From the NCBI GenBank assembly GCA_019359435.1, contig JAHHHI010000058.1:1-34204 (forward strand): a stretch of DNA of 34,204 bases, given 5' to 3'. Below the pieces are notes generated by a model, which was not told the DNA's origin, did not search any database, and was given only the letters and a program-made list of their open reading frames with translations. Within the stretch, counting starts at the first letter, position 1. Each line of letters starts with the position of its first letter. This DNA comes from Kaiparowitsia implicata GSE-PSE-MK54-09C (GTDB lineage: Bacteria; Cyanobacteriota; Cyanobacteriia; Elainellales; Elainellaceae). A program made the translations under genes and the position numbers. Positions 23,935 through 31,947 of the stretch are shown in pieces.

Positions 23935-24331
23935 CCTGTGCGCTCGTACCCATGAGCTCGTCACAGCAGGGTTCCGCACTACACGTTGCTATTCCCCTGT
24001 CAGAAGATGGGCTAGCCGACCTTCAAAACCTGTCGCTCAGCTCCCAGATTATCTTCCAGGAATTAATATTTTTTCCCTCTGACAGCGGGGAGAGGATTGC
24101 ACCTTAGTCCAAACTCCAAAGATCCGAACTACACAAAGTTTATAGAGATGGAGGGGGGCAAAGCCTGGGTTTTCTTGTGTTCTGGGAATGATAAGCTTAC
24201 AAACCTTGAAACAGTTAGGCTCAGCTAGCCTACGGGATGTTCTGGGGATAACCTGAAAATCTCTGCAACCCGGAAGCTTTTTTGCCGGGTTGTCTGACTA
24301 GGATAGTCGCCAAGCAGTAAGAGTCGTTTCC
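23935..24331. promoter_or_regulatory. Regulatory region upstream of the WYL-cas operon
   Basis: 397 nt. It holds an inverted repeat TAGGCT (24216-24221) / AGCCTA (24227-24232) and a stronger hairpin CAACCCGG (24266-24273) / CCGGGTTG (24285-24292), about 40-65 nt before the WYL start. These are good candidates for a WYL-protein operator or an attenuator. The hairpin loop contains six Ts, but no T-run follows, so it is not a normal terminator. I find no clear promoter hexamers and no CRISPR repeat here. Confidence 0.5.
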
Positions 24332-25306
24332 ATGTCGCGCATCCAACTAGAGCGACTACTCAAAATAGATGAACTGATTCGAAAACCAGAGCGGCAGGTA
24401 GCTCAAACGCTAGCTGAGGCTGTTGAAGTGAGTGAGCGGACTGTGCGAGATGATCTGGCCTTTATGCGCGATCGCTTTCATGCCCCGGTCAAATTTCACC
24501 GCACTAAAGGCTACTACTACACCGATGCCGACTGGCGGTTGCCAACCATCCCGCTCACCAAGGGCGAACTCTTTGCCCTCACACTCGGGGCCAGGATGCT
24601 GGAAGCCTGTGCAGGGTCTACCTATGCGGTGGAACTGCGATCGGCGGTGTCGCGGTTAGCTGAGCGCCTGCCCGAGCAGGAATGGCTTGACCTCCAGCAG
24701 ATTGCTGATGAGCGTCTGGTGTTCAAGTCTGGGGCTGAGACTAACCTCGACCTCGACATCTGGCACCAGCTAGAGGACGCGTGCCGGGAGTCTAAGCAGG
24801 TGTGGATGCGCTACTACACGGCCAGTCGAGATGCCCATTCAGAGCGGGTGTTTGACCCCTATCTCTTGCACATCTATCGGGGTACGAATCCCTATGTGAT
24901 TGGCTATTGCCATAACCGGGAAGCAATCCGCTGGTTTCGGGTAGACCGGATTCGGGAGCTGAAGCTGTTGGAACAGGGCTTTGAACGTGACCCTACATTT
25001 GACCCGAAAGAGCACTTAGAAGTGATTTTCCAACATGAGGTGGGGAGTCAGTCGGTCACGGTGCAAATCTGGTTTGATCCTAAGACTGCTCCCTACATCC
25101 GGGAGCGCAAGTGGCACCAGAGCCAGGACCTTGAGGAGCATGGAGATGGATCGGTGACGCTTCAGATGGTGGTGCGGGGGTTAAATGACTTGAAGCGCTG
25201 GGTTCTGGGGTATGGCCGAGGGGCGATCGTGCGGGAGCCACCGGAGTTGGTGGAATTGGTCAGAGAGGAAGTAGGTGGGATGGGTCGGCATTATCAAGAG
25301 GATTAG
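24332..25306 (+). CDS. WYL-domain transcriptional regulator of the cas operon
   Basis: 324 aa. The N-terminal winged helix-turn-helix (about 1-60) contains LAEAVEVSERTVRDDLAFMR. The WYL domain (about 150-215) is seen in VWMRYYTASRDAHSERVFDP and YLLHIYRGTNPYVIGYCHNR, followed by IRWFRVDRI, and the WCX C-terminal extension (about 240-320). WYL domains sense nucleic-acid or nucleotide ligands and often regulate CRISPR and other phage-defence loci. It is the first gene of the cas operon and its stop is only 3 nt before cas6, so it is almost surely co-transcribed. Repressor or activator cannot be told from sequence. Confidence 0.88.
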   Translation: MSRIQLERLLKIDELIRKPERQVAQTLAEAVEVSERTVRDDLAFMRDRFHAPVKFHRTKGYYYTDADWRLPTIPLTKGELFALTLGARMLEACAGSTYAVELRSAVSRLAERLPEQEWLDLQQIADERLVFKSGAETNLDLDIWHQLEDACRESKQVWMRYYTASRDAHSERVFDPYLLHIYRGTNPYVIGYCHNREAIRWFRVDRIRELKLLEQGFERDPTFDPKEHLEVIFQHEVGSQSVTVQIWFDPKTAPYIRERKWHQSQDLEEHGDGSVTLQMVVRGLNDLKRWVLGYGRGAIVREPPELVELVREEVGGMGRHYQED

Positions 25307-25309
25307 TTT

Positions 25310-25966
25310 ATGGATTTTTTAGAAATTCAATTTTCATTGCAGGGTAAAACATTGCCTGCGGATCATGGCTATGCGCTGTACTCTGCCGTAAAAAAGCGGC
25401 TTCAGGAACAAGAAGATGAATCACTTCCTGATGACTTGCCTGCTGAGGTGCATCTGTGCAGTGTGCCAGGTATCCCTAATCGGGCAGGCATGATTTATCT
25501 GAATCGAGGGTCTCGCTTGAGGCTACGTTGCTCGTCGGGGCAAATGCAGCTTTGGTATCGATTTTTGCAAAATCAGGTTTTTGATATTCGAGGGCATCTG
25601 ATTCGATTAGTTCAACCCAGAATCACGCTGCCAGAAGCCAGTAATGCGCTGGCTTCAAGGCTGGTGACGTTTAAGTTAGAAGCAATCGATCATGCTGATG
25701 TACCGCGATATTTTCTAGAGTCATGCCAAAAGGGATTAGAACGATTAAATATCAAGGGAAAAGCTTTTATTCCTAGTGATCGTGATGGAGACTTGGCAAG
25801 ACGCACGCTACAGGTAAAGGATAAGAAAATCGTTGGGTATGGCGTGGTAGTTGAAGGGCTAACCCAAGAGGATTCTCTAAAGCTGCAATGGCATGGATTA
25901 GGCGGACGGCAACATTTTGGATGCGGATGGTTTTATCCGATCCAGGAGGACGCGAATGCCAGCTAA
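25310..25966 (+). CDS. cas6: Cas6-type CRISPR RNA endoribonuclease (MYXAN/Cmx6)
   Basis: 218 aa. RAMP protein that cuts pre-crRNA within the repeat. Features of the Cmx6 group: LPADHGYALYSAVKKRL (His19 is a candidate catalytic residue), the acidic loop after it, RLRLRCSSGQ, and a glycine-rich C-terminal loop GLGGRQHFGCGWFYP (196-210) ending the second ferredoxin fold. Start 3 nt after the WYL stop; the 3' end overlaps the cas3 start. This Cas6 should recognise the GCC-GTAA-GGC stem-loop in the 34170-34204 repeat. Confidence 0.88.
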   Translation: MDFLEIQFSLQGKTLPADHGYALYSAVKKRLQEQEDESLPDDLPAEVHLCSVPGIPNRAGMIYLNRGSRLRLRCSSGQMQLWYRFLQNQVFDIRGHLIRLVQPRITLPEASNALASRLVTFKLEAIDHADVPRYFLESCQKGLERLNIKGKAFIPSDRDGDLARRTLQVKDKKIVGYGVVVEGLTQEDSLKLQWHGLGGRQHFGCGWFYPIQEDANAS

Positions 25967-28187
25967 AAATCAGCCTTTGCAGCCCAAGTTGCTATTAGCT
26001 AAATCAAAGGAAACACCGTGGAAAGGTGCCTATACCCTAGCTGGTCATACGGCGGCTGTTGTAGAAGCGGTGACTACGCTACTTGATGAATTAGGCGATG
26101 GATTGATCAAGCAGTTTGGGCTATCTCAGGATTTTGAAACCTTGCGTGCTACCACTCGGCTTGCGGCTTTTCTTCATGATTTGGGTAAAGCGAATGACCA
26201 TTTTCAAGCGTTGGTTCGCAAGCTCAAGAACCCGATGGAAAATCCGCAGTTGATGCGGCATGAAGCGATATCCGTCTTGCTTGCTTGGGAACTGCGAGAT
26301 TGGTTATCGACAGGAGAGGGTGATGTGATGGTGGCGATCGCCGCTGCGGGTGGACATCATCTCAAGCTGGGTGGCGAGGCTGGTAAGCAAACGGATGAGA
26401 TAGGTGAAATCCGTAATTCTGGTGTAGATACTTGGACAAGGGGCGATCGCCTACTTCTTTACACCAACCATCAGCACTTTAGAGGGTTGCTGCGATACGG
26501 GCAAAAGGTGTGCGAGCTTTCTTCAGAGCTTCCTCAAGATTTACCAACGACCTGGACAATTGCAGATCTCAAGCAGCGAAGGCAGATGCTCTTGCAGCAC
26601 TTCACCACATGGGATTCTGATCCAATTTTGACGGCTGTTGTTAAAGCGTTGCTTGTGGCAGGTGACACTAGCGGTTCAGCGCTCCCTGCAAACGATGTAG
26701 AAATTCGACCGTGGATTCAGACCCAAATTCGTTACACGCTGACGGAACCGGAACTACAGCATGTGGTGAATGAACGATTGAATGGCAAACCATTACGCCC
26801 CTTCCAAGAGCAGTTGGGTAATGCGACCTCACGGGTCACGTTGGCTAGGGCTGGTTGCGGTACGGGTAAAACATTAGGAGCTTATAACTGGGCAAAACGC
26901 CATGCCGTTGGGCGCAAGCTGTTTTTCTGCTATCCCACGACAGGCACCAGCACTGAGGGCTTTCTAGACTATGCCCATGAAAAAGTAGACTCAACTCTAC
27001 TGCATGGTCGAGCTGCGGTCGATCTGGAGCATTTGGACTTACATTCCACTGGGGATGATGATGACCTAGAAACCAAGCTAGAGTCCTTCAAAGCTTGGAG
27101 TACCAAGGTGAGTATCTGCACGGTGGATACAGTGTTGGGACTATTGCAGTGCAATCGCCGCCCGATGTACTGCTTTCCTGCGATCGCCCAAGCTGCCTTT
27201 GTCTTTGATGAGGTGCATTGCTACGACAACAAACTATTTGGGGCGCTGCTGCGATTTTTGCAAGTGGTCAAAGCTCCGATTCTGCTGATGTCAGCCTCAT
27301 TTTTGCCCTGGCAGGTGCAGGCTATCGAGCAGGCTGTGGGTGAGTCCGTCAAAATCATCCAGGGGCCACAAGACTTAGAAACCAAGCCCCGTTATCGGTT
27401 TCATTTGAAAGATGCACCGGATTGGGAGCGAGTGAAAGCCGAGTTTGAACAAGGCGGCAAGATTTTGTGGGTGTGCAACCAGGTGAATACGGCGATCGAT
27501 GTCTTCAAGGAAGCTCAGCAGCATGGTCTAAACCCATTGCTCTACCACAGCCGTTACAAGTATGGCGATCGCGTCACTCATCACCGAGAGGTCGTGGATC
27601 GGTTTAAGGCGGATGGGGCAGTGATGGCGATCGCCACCCAGGTAGCCGAAATGTCGCTTGATTTGTCTGCCACGTTGCTGGTGTCCCAAATCGCTGACCC
27701 GCCAGGGTTAATCCAACGATTAGGGCGGCTGAACCGCCACCCCCGCTACTGTGGTCATGCCCTAGATGCCTTGTTCTATCCCGATGAGAAAGTGGGCTTT
27801 CCCTATGGGCAAGACGAGCTAGACATGGGGGCTGCCCTGCTCCAAAGCTTTGGGGCAGAGGTCTGTCAAGCAGACTTAGCTTCGTGGCTAGAGCAAGCAG
27901 CCGTGCAGGGTAAACCGGATCGTGACTCTGTATGGCTAGATGGCGAATGGCGCACTTATCCAACGTCACTGCGGGAAGCCGGATACACCACAACGATACT
28001 GCTGGAGCAGGATGTGAAAACGGTGGAAAAGCTTTCTGCAAAGCTATTGCCACGTTACACGGTGCCGCTGGTGGTAAGTAGTAAGCAAACTCAGGGTTGG
28101 AAAAAATGTCGGCGGTATCCGGTGGCTCCGGCAGATGGATGGGGTTACTCATCGGATATTGGCGCTTATCAACTCGACAGGAGGTGA
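25956..28187 (+). CDS. cas3: Cas3 with HD nuclease and superfamily 2 helicase
   Basis: 743 aa from the ATG at 25956, with AGGAGGA at 25944-25950; a frame back to 25917 is open but less likely. HD domain: His31, His74-Asp75 with Lys78 (LHDLGKANDHF), His102, His134-His135 (GGHHLK). Helicase: Walker A AGCGTGKT (299-306), DEVH box (418-421), motif III SAS (446-448), motif VI QRLGRLNRH (587-595). All key residues are intact, so it should unwind and degrade target DNA after Cascade binding. Its start overlaps the cas6 stop by 11 nt and cas8 begins 6 nt after its stop, so these are translationally coupled. Confidence 0.93.
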   Translation: MPAKNQPLQPKLLLAKSKETPWKGAYTLAGHTAAVVEAVTTLLDELGDGLIKQFGLSQDFETLRATTRLAAFLHDLGKANDHFQALVRKLKNPMENPQLMRHEAISVLLAWELRDWLSTGEGDVMVAIAAAGGHHLKLGGEAGKQTDEIGEIRNSGVDTWTRGDRLLLYTNHQHFRGLLRYGQKVCELSSELPQDLPTTWTIADLKQRRQMLLQHFTTWDSDPILTAVVKALLVAGDTSGSALPANDVEIRPWIQTQIRYTLTEPELQHVVNERLNGKPLRPFQEQLGNATSRVTLARAGCGTGKTLGAYNWAKRHAVGRKLFFCYPTTGTSTEGFLDYAHEKVDSTLLHGRAAVDLEHLDLHSTGDDDDLETKLESFKAWSTKVSICTVDTVLGLLQCNRRPMYCFPAIAQAAFVFDEVHCYDNKLFGALLRFLQVVKAPILLMSASFLPWQVQAIEQAVGESVKIIQGPQDLETKPRYRFHLKDAPDWERVKAEFEQGGKILWVCNQVNTAIDVFKEAQQHGLNPLLYHSRYKYGDRVTHHREVVDRFKADGAVMAIATQVAEMSLDLSATLLVSQIADPPGLIQRLGRLNRHPRYCGHALDALFYPDEKVGFPYGQDELDMGAALLQSFGAEVCQADLASWLEQAAVQGKPDRDSVWLDGEWRTYPTSLREAGYTTTILLEQDVKTVEKLSAKLLPRYTVPLVVSSKQTQGWKKCRRYPVAPADGWGYSSDIGAYQLDRR

Positions 28188-28193
28188 TTAATT

Positions 28194-29714
28194 TTGACTG
28201 AACTTGTATTGTCCATCTTCGATCCAAATACGTTGTTACCCCATCGAGCAGGGATAGCTGGGTTAGCGCTGGCGTTGTCAGCGATCGCCCCAACTGATGC
28301 CCCAATGCAGTGGGAAGTGACAGAAGATGCCGTGAAATTATCGTGGGAAGGAAGCGATTTAAAAGCTATTCAATGGCTTTTGGAGCAGACTTATCAAATT
28401 AAACGTGGGCTATTAGTTGCTCCAGCCTTAAACCTTGATGAACAGGGATGTTTTACTTTCAATCAAGGGATGTTGTCTTCGTTTCTACAGCATGGTCAGC
28501 AGAAAAGTTTTGTGGAAGATCCTAATAAGCCTAAACAAGGCAAAAAGAAATTTTACAAAACGCAAATGCTAAATTTCATGATTGAACCAGACAGTCCCGA
28601 AATTTCTGTAAGCTATACATTACTGAATTCCTGTTACTACACCGAAGCAGCGAAACTGGCAAAAGACTTTAGCTCTGGGAAGCCAGAAGTCAAAACCCAA
28701 ATACTACCTGGCTTGGAAGAATGCTTCGTCAATGGCTCCTATAAGGAATCAGCTAGTAATTTTCTGGCATTACTTTTTTTGCCGCTTGCTTGCGGATACT
28801 ACCAGTTGCCTGCACTTAACGGAAAAAGTAGATCTGCAATCGTGATTCCTGAGATACAAAACCTAAAAGTATGGGTGAAGCTTCGTCAAAAGTTGCCTAG
28901 TAAAGTTTATGCCAATTTTGGATCTCCCTATGGCAAATTTCGAGCTAGTAGTGCAGGGGAAGCTGCTTTGAGATTTCTCCTTGATGAAAGACAGCTAGAT
29001 GACTCACTTCTATTCAAGGTGAACTACTGCGAAGTTTATCAACTGGGTAGTCAGCCGTGGAATGGAAATCAATCTTTCATTAAACAGGCAGTATATCGAG
29101 TTCCACTAAAGGATGATGCCCTGAGTTTGTATCGAATTGCATATCAGAATCTGAAACCAAGGCTCCGTTCCAGACAGGACGGTGAAGGAACTTGGCTGGC
29201 AGAATCCAAGGTGCTGGCTTGGATCAGCGACAACTTGATTGCTGATAAGGCTTGGTACAGCGGATTTTTTGAATTCCGCAAAGCAACCACTATTTATCCA
29301 GAAGATCGGAGGGGACTTGTTGTTATGACTGAACACTTAAATGCAGATGAGCAAGTGTTGTTTGATGCGGTGCAAGGGGCGTTTAGTGCGTTTCTACGCG
29401 ACCAGATTCAGCAAGCCCAAAAGCAAGGGCGATCGCTTGATTATGGTCAGGTGACTGATAAGGTCATTTACCGTTTACAACGTCCTAGCACTCAACAAGA
29501 ATTTGCAACAGCTTTGGTCGATTTCTTAAGCCAGTTTCGCAGTAAGGCTGCCCGCGCAGCGGGGCCACAAATCTTTTGGTGGATTCACCAGGAATCGAAC
29601 TGGCGAAAAGCCAGGGATCTAACCCTTTTGGCGATCGCCACTTATAAGGGCAAAACCAAAGAAGAAACAGTTTTAGAGCAAGACCTTACTGCAGAAACTG
29701 CCAACGTTCTGTAA
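28194..29714 (+). CDS. cas8: Cas8 large Cascade subunit (MYXAN/Cmx8 type)
   Basis: 506 aa from a TTG at 28194, chosen because a strong AGGAGGTGA (28180-28188) lies 8 nt upstream and no ATG fits; its N-terminus MTELVLSIFDPNTLLPHRAG then reads as in Cmx8 proteins (HRAGIAGLAL). Large subunits recognise the PAM and recruit Cas3. I see no metal-binding cysteine cluster. The assignment rests on position between cas3 and cas7, length and the N-terminal signature; the family is known as Cas8a1/Csx13 or Cmx8 and corresponds to DevT of Myxococcus. The C-terminal helical part (about 380-490) probably serves as the small subunit. Confidence 0.8.
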   Translation: MTELVLSIFDPNTLLPHRAGIAGLALALSAIAPTDAPMQWEVTEDAVKLSWEGSDLKAIQWLLEQTYQIKRGLLVAPALNLDEQGCFTFNQGMLSSFLQHGQQKSFVEDPNKPKQGKKKFYKTQMLNFMIEPDSPEISVSYTLLNSCYYTEAAKLAKDFSSGKPEVKTQILPGLEECFVNGSYKESASNFLALLFLPLACGYYQLPALNGKSRSAIVIPEIQNLKVWVKLRQKLPSKVYANFGSPYGKFRASSAGEAALRFLLDERQLDDSLLFKVNYCEVYQLGSQPWNGNQSFIKQAVYRVPLKDDALSLYRIAYQNLKPRLRSRQDGEGTWLAESKVLAWISDNLIADKAWYSGFFEFRKATTIYPEDRRGLVVMTEHLNADEQVLFDAVQGAFSAFLRDQIQQAQKQGRSLDYGQVTDKVIYRLQRPSTQQEFATALVDFLSQFRSKAARAAGPQIFWWIHQESNWRKARDLTLLAIATYKGKTKEETVLEQDLTAETANVL

Positions 29715-29747
29715 TTTATCTCACTCACTAAATTTGGAGGAATCACC

Positions 29748-30608
29748 ATGTCTCAACACCTATTTGCAACGATCGTAACCTCGACTGCTGTGGCAGCTAA
29801 TAATCGTGGAGAAGGCGATGGCAGCACGCTATCAACGTTGCAAAAAATCACCCGTGGCAATGACCAATACACTACGGTCAGTGCAGAAGCAATTCGGTGG
29901 GGCTTGCGCGAGTATTTGCAAAACTCCAACCCTGAAGCCACTAACCGCACGTTCGATCCAGATAAAGATCAATACAACTTCAAAAATGAAGGCTTCAGTG
30001 CAAAAGATTTCATTGATGATGACCTATTTGGGTTCATGGATGCCAAAAAGGGTAAAAACAACGAGGACGCAACAACCAAGCGTCGGGGAGCTTTAGAAGT
30101 TAGCCGTGCGATCAGTCTTGATCCATTTTGGGGCGATGTTGCGTTTGGTTCCAAGGGGGGGACAAAGAATAAGACTTCGATTCATAGCACTGAAGTCCAT
30201 TGCACTGCTTATCAGTACACGATCGCCCTAACCCCAAAAAGCCTCCAAGATGCAAGCCGTGCAGCGGTGGTGATGGATGCGCTTGGAGCGGTGCGCCATG
30301 TGGGTGGCAACCATGCTCGTTTTCTCTATGATTTCCGCCCCGAATCCATCGTTATCCGGGTGACAGAAGACCCCAGCCCATGGATTATGGATAGCTTTAA
30401 GCGGATGGGTGAAACCATTGGTTGCCCTAAACTGCTGCGATTGGTAGAGGTGGGCGATGTCACTGCAAGTGAGTTAATCGTAGCTGGTGAGATCGCGGAT
30501 ACACCCTATGGTGAAAAATTGAGTACGCTAGGCGTGAAGGTTTGCCGGGGCGTGAAGGACGCGATCGCCCAAGCAAAGCAGCAGTTAACCGTGACTCAAC
30601 CCACCTAG
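29748..30608 (+). CDS. cas7: Cas7 Cascade backbone (DevR/Cst2 family)
   Basis: 286 aa. RAMP backbone subunit that polymerises along the crRNA. DevR/Cst2-type start HLFATIVTSTAVAANNRGEG, then LQKITRGNDQYTTVSAEAIR with the conserved WGLREYL helix, and STEVHCTAYQYTIALTPKSL in the centre. GGAGG lies 7 nt before the ATG. It lies 33 nt after cas8. In Myxococcus the homologue DevR also takes part in autoregulating its operon. No truncation is seen. Confidence 0.88.
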   Translation: MSQHLFATIVTSTAVAANNRGEGDGSTLSTLQKITRGNDQYTTVSAEAIRWGLREYLQNSNPEATNRTFDPDKDQYNFKNEGFSAKDFIDDDLFGFMDAKKGKNNEDATTKRRGALEVSRAISLDPFWGDVAFGSKGGTKNKTSIHSTEVHCTAYQYTIALTPKSLQDASRAAVVMDALGAVRHVGGNHARFLYDFRPESIVIRVTEDPSPWIMDSFKRMGETIGCPKLLRLVEVGDVTASELIVAGEIADTPYGEKLSTLGVKVCRGVKDAIAQAKQQLTVTQPT

Positions 30609-30661
30609 TTGAGGAGTACAGTCCTATGAGTTCCCTCTCCGTTTCTAGCGAAGTCCTTTGG

Positions 30662-30797
30662 GTGCATCCAATTTTTGTAACTCTCACCCTAAATCCCTCT
30701 CCCAGGGCGGGAGAGGGACTTTAAATCCGACTCCCCTTCTCCCGTTTTGGGAGAAGGGGCTGGGGGATGAGGGCAAACTTGCAAAACTGGGATGCAC
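30662..30797. repeat. Dispersed palindromic repeat, copy B (inverted relative to copy A)
   Basis: 136 bp; left end GTGCATCCA, right end TGGGATGCAC. It is the reverse complement of copy A (6477-6611) with a few substitutions, including the same two internal hairpins (CCCTCTCCC/GGGAGAGGG and CCCCTTCTCCC/GGGAGAAGGGG). It lies within the cas transcript, where its hairpins could affect RNA stability or transcription passage. Confidence 0.88.
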
Positions 30798-30987
30798 TCT
30801 TGCAGCTAAGCTTGATGATCTTTTGATCGATCCCTATCCTCCAGACACCAACAAGCTTAAAAACGGCAATGGTCGCTTTCGGATACGAGTCGGCGATTAC
30901 CGTATCATTTACCGACTTGAGGAGGAAAAGTTGATTATCTTAATCATCAAAATTGGGCATCGCCGCGATATTTACGACAAAATCTAA
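30798..30987 (+). pseudogene. 5'-truncated RelE/ParE-type toxin remnant
   Basis: The 63 C-terminal codons read AAKLDDLLIDPYPPDTNKLK, RFRIRVGDYRIIYRLEEEKL and IILIIKIGHRRDIYDKI, which match the C-terminal two thirds of RelE-superfamily toxins (RxRVGDYRIIYxI, VxKIGHRxxIY). The first ~25 residues are missing exactly where the repeat begins. The frame stays open leftward through the repeat to a TTG at 30658, so a 109-aa chimera could be made, but its first part is translated repeat. No antitoxin gene is adjacent. Catalytic C-terminal arginine and histidine positions are retained. Most likely a relic; activity is not excluded. Confidence 0.75.
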
Positions 30988-30999
30988 GCCAATCAGATT

Positions 31000-31680
31000 A
31001 TGCAACCGATTCAACTCTATCTCGATTGCCCCTGCACCAGTTTTCCTCGCAGCTTTGCACGAGACTACAAAGAAACCTATCGCTATCCGCCACCGTCAAC
31101 TCTTTACGGGTTGCTGTTGTCGTTAGTGGGTGAAACCGATATGGCCGCTCATCTGGGAGTAAAGTTGGCGATCGGCATCATTGGCGATGATCCACCAATT
31201 TCTCGCATTGTGCGGAAGCAGCGGCATCACAAATTCAGCAAGACCCATATGGGTATCTATCCCACCAGCAAGTTTTCTAAGCCGAATCACCAAGAGCTTT
31301 TAACCGACTTAAACGTAACGGTGCAGATTGATTCGGGTGAAGAGGTGGGAACTGTGAAGTTAGCAGAGCGAGTGGCGATCGCCCTTTCCACACCGTCTCA
31401 AATCACTCGCTTTGGTGGCCTGAGCCTTGGGGAATCTTGGGCAATGGTGAATGGCATCCGCCCGTATCGAGAAACAGATGGGCCAGTTCGTTGGCTGGTG
31501 AAAGACAATCGCGGCCTGATTAGCCTTCCTATCTGGATTGATCGCAAGACAGGGCAGGGAACGTTTCAACGCTTTGATTGGAGTGATGAATTCCAGCCAG
31601 ACTGTTTCACAAAAATCCCTGCCCTTCTAAAAGCCGCATCAAAGCCTCAAAAAAGTGGACAAGCGGGCAAGACAAGTTGA
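31000..31680 (+). CDS. cas5: Cas5 Cascade subunit (DevS family)
   Basis: 226 aa. The N-terminus IQLYLDCPCTSFPRSFARDY, then YRYPPPSTLYGLLLSLVGE, is the classic Cas5 signature, in which the PPSTLYGLL helix packs against the crRNA 5' handle. The glycine-rich loop TRFGGLSLGESWAMV lies at about 145-160. Cas5 caps the crRNA 5' end within Cascade. The tail after residue 210 is lysine-rich and unstructured. It is separated from cas7 by the repeat/toxin remnant, with no ribosome binding site better than a weak AATCAGATT before the ATG, so its expression may depend on readthrough. Confidence 0.88.
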   Translation: MQPIQLYLDCPCTSFPRSFARDYKETYRYPPPSTLYGLLLSLVGETDMAAHLGVKLAIGIIGDDPPISRIVRKQRHHKFSKTHMGIYPTSKFSKPNHQELLTDLNVTVQIDSGEEVGTVKLAERVAIALSTPSQITRFGGLSLGESWAMVNGIRPYRETDGPVRWLVKDNRGLISLPIWIDRKTGQGTFQRFDWSDEFQPDCFTKIPALLKAASKPQKSGQAGKTS

Positions 31681-31947
31681 GCCTTGTATAACAGTCTTTG
31701 AACCTTGAAAACGAAATACTAATCAATTGCACGATTCAATTGCATGATAATCTCTGATGCCATGAGGCGGTTTCTTCACGCTAATACATGTGAATTGAAG
31801 ATCAAATGATCTTCGTTGAAATCTTCAAAGTACGGATGTTTTACGCTTGAAAAATAGCGATTAATACGCATCTTTCAAGTCGGAAAAAATAATACCGACT
31901 TCTGTAGCCATAGTTGGTTCGTCCCACACATTTAGAGGATTTCAACT
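31681..31947 (+). promoter_or_regulatory. Structured cas5/cas4-cas1 intergenic region
   Basis: 267 nt with dense structure: tandem 13-mers TCAATTGCACGAT and TCAATTGCATGAT (31723-31748); a degenerate CRISPR repeat (31743-31779); a perfect palindrome GAAGATCAAATGATCTTC (31797-31814); TTGAA/TTCAA (31816-31828); hairpin AAGTCGG (31877-31883) / CCGACTT (31895-31901); and the start-codon hairpin 31904-31955. A possible -10 GATAAT occurs at 31746-31751. This is likely a separate control region for the adaptation genes and possibly a small-RNA gene (inference). Confidence 0.6.
31743..31779 (+). CRISPR. Isolated degenerate CRISPR repeat
   Basis: The core at 31752-31769 (CTCTGATGCCATGAGGCG) agrees with 34179-34196 of the array repeat at 16 of 18 positions. 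Both differences lie in the loop, so the GCC/GGC stem is kept. The flanks are poorly conserved, though the segment also ends in CAC. Same orientation as the array. No second copy follows at spacer distance, so this is not an ordinary array. Confidence 0.6.

Larger units (their letters stand above)
30609..30999. other. Interrupted region between cas7 and cas5
   Basis: 391 nt in an otherwise tight operon. Order: a strong ribosome binding site GAGGAG (30611-30616) with an ATG at 30626 opening a 32-codon frame (MSSLSVSSEVLWVHPIF) that runs into the dispersed repeat and ends at 30724; the repeat itself (30662-30797); then a RelE/ParE-like remnant to 30987; then the cas5 start at 31000. The first 36 nt of the small frame may be what is left of the gene once preceding the repeat. 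Confidence 0.6.

Noticed and set aside
24266-24292. Terminator of pabB
   Set aside because: The Ts are in the loop, not after the stem, and it lies more than 300 nt after pabB; an operator or attenuator is likelier.
30658-30987. 109-aa frame as a complete toxin gene
   Set aside because: Its first third is a translation of the dispersed repeat; only the C-terminal 63 residues belong to the RelE/ParE family, so it is listed as a remnant.
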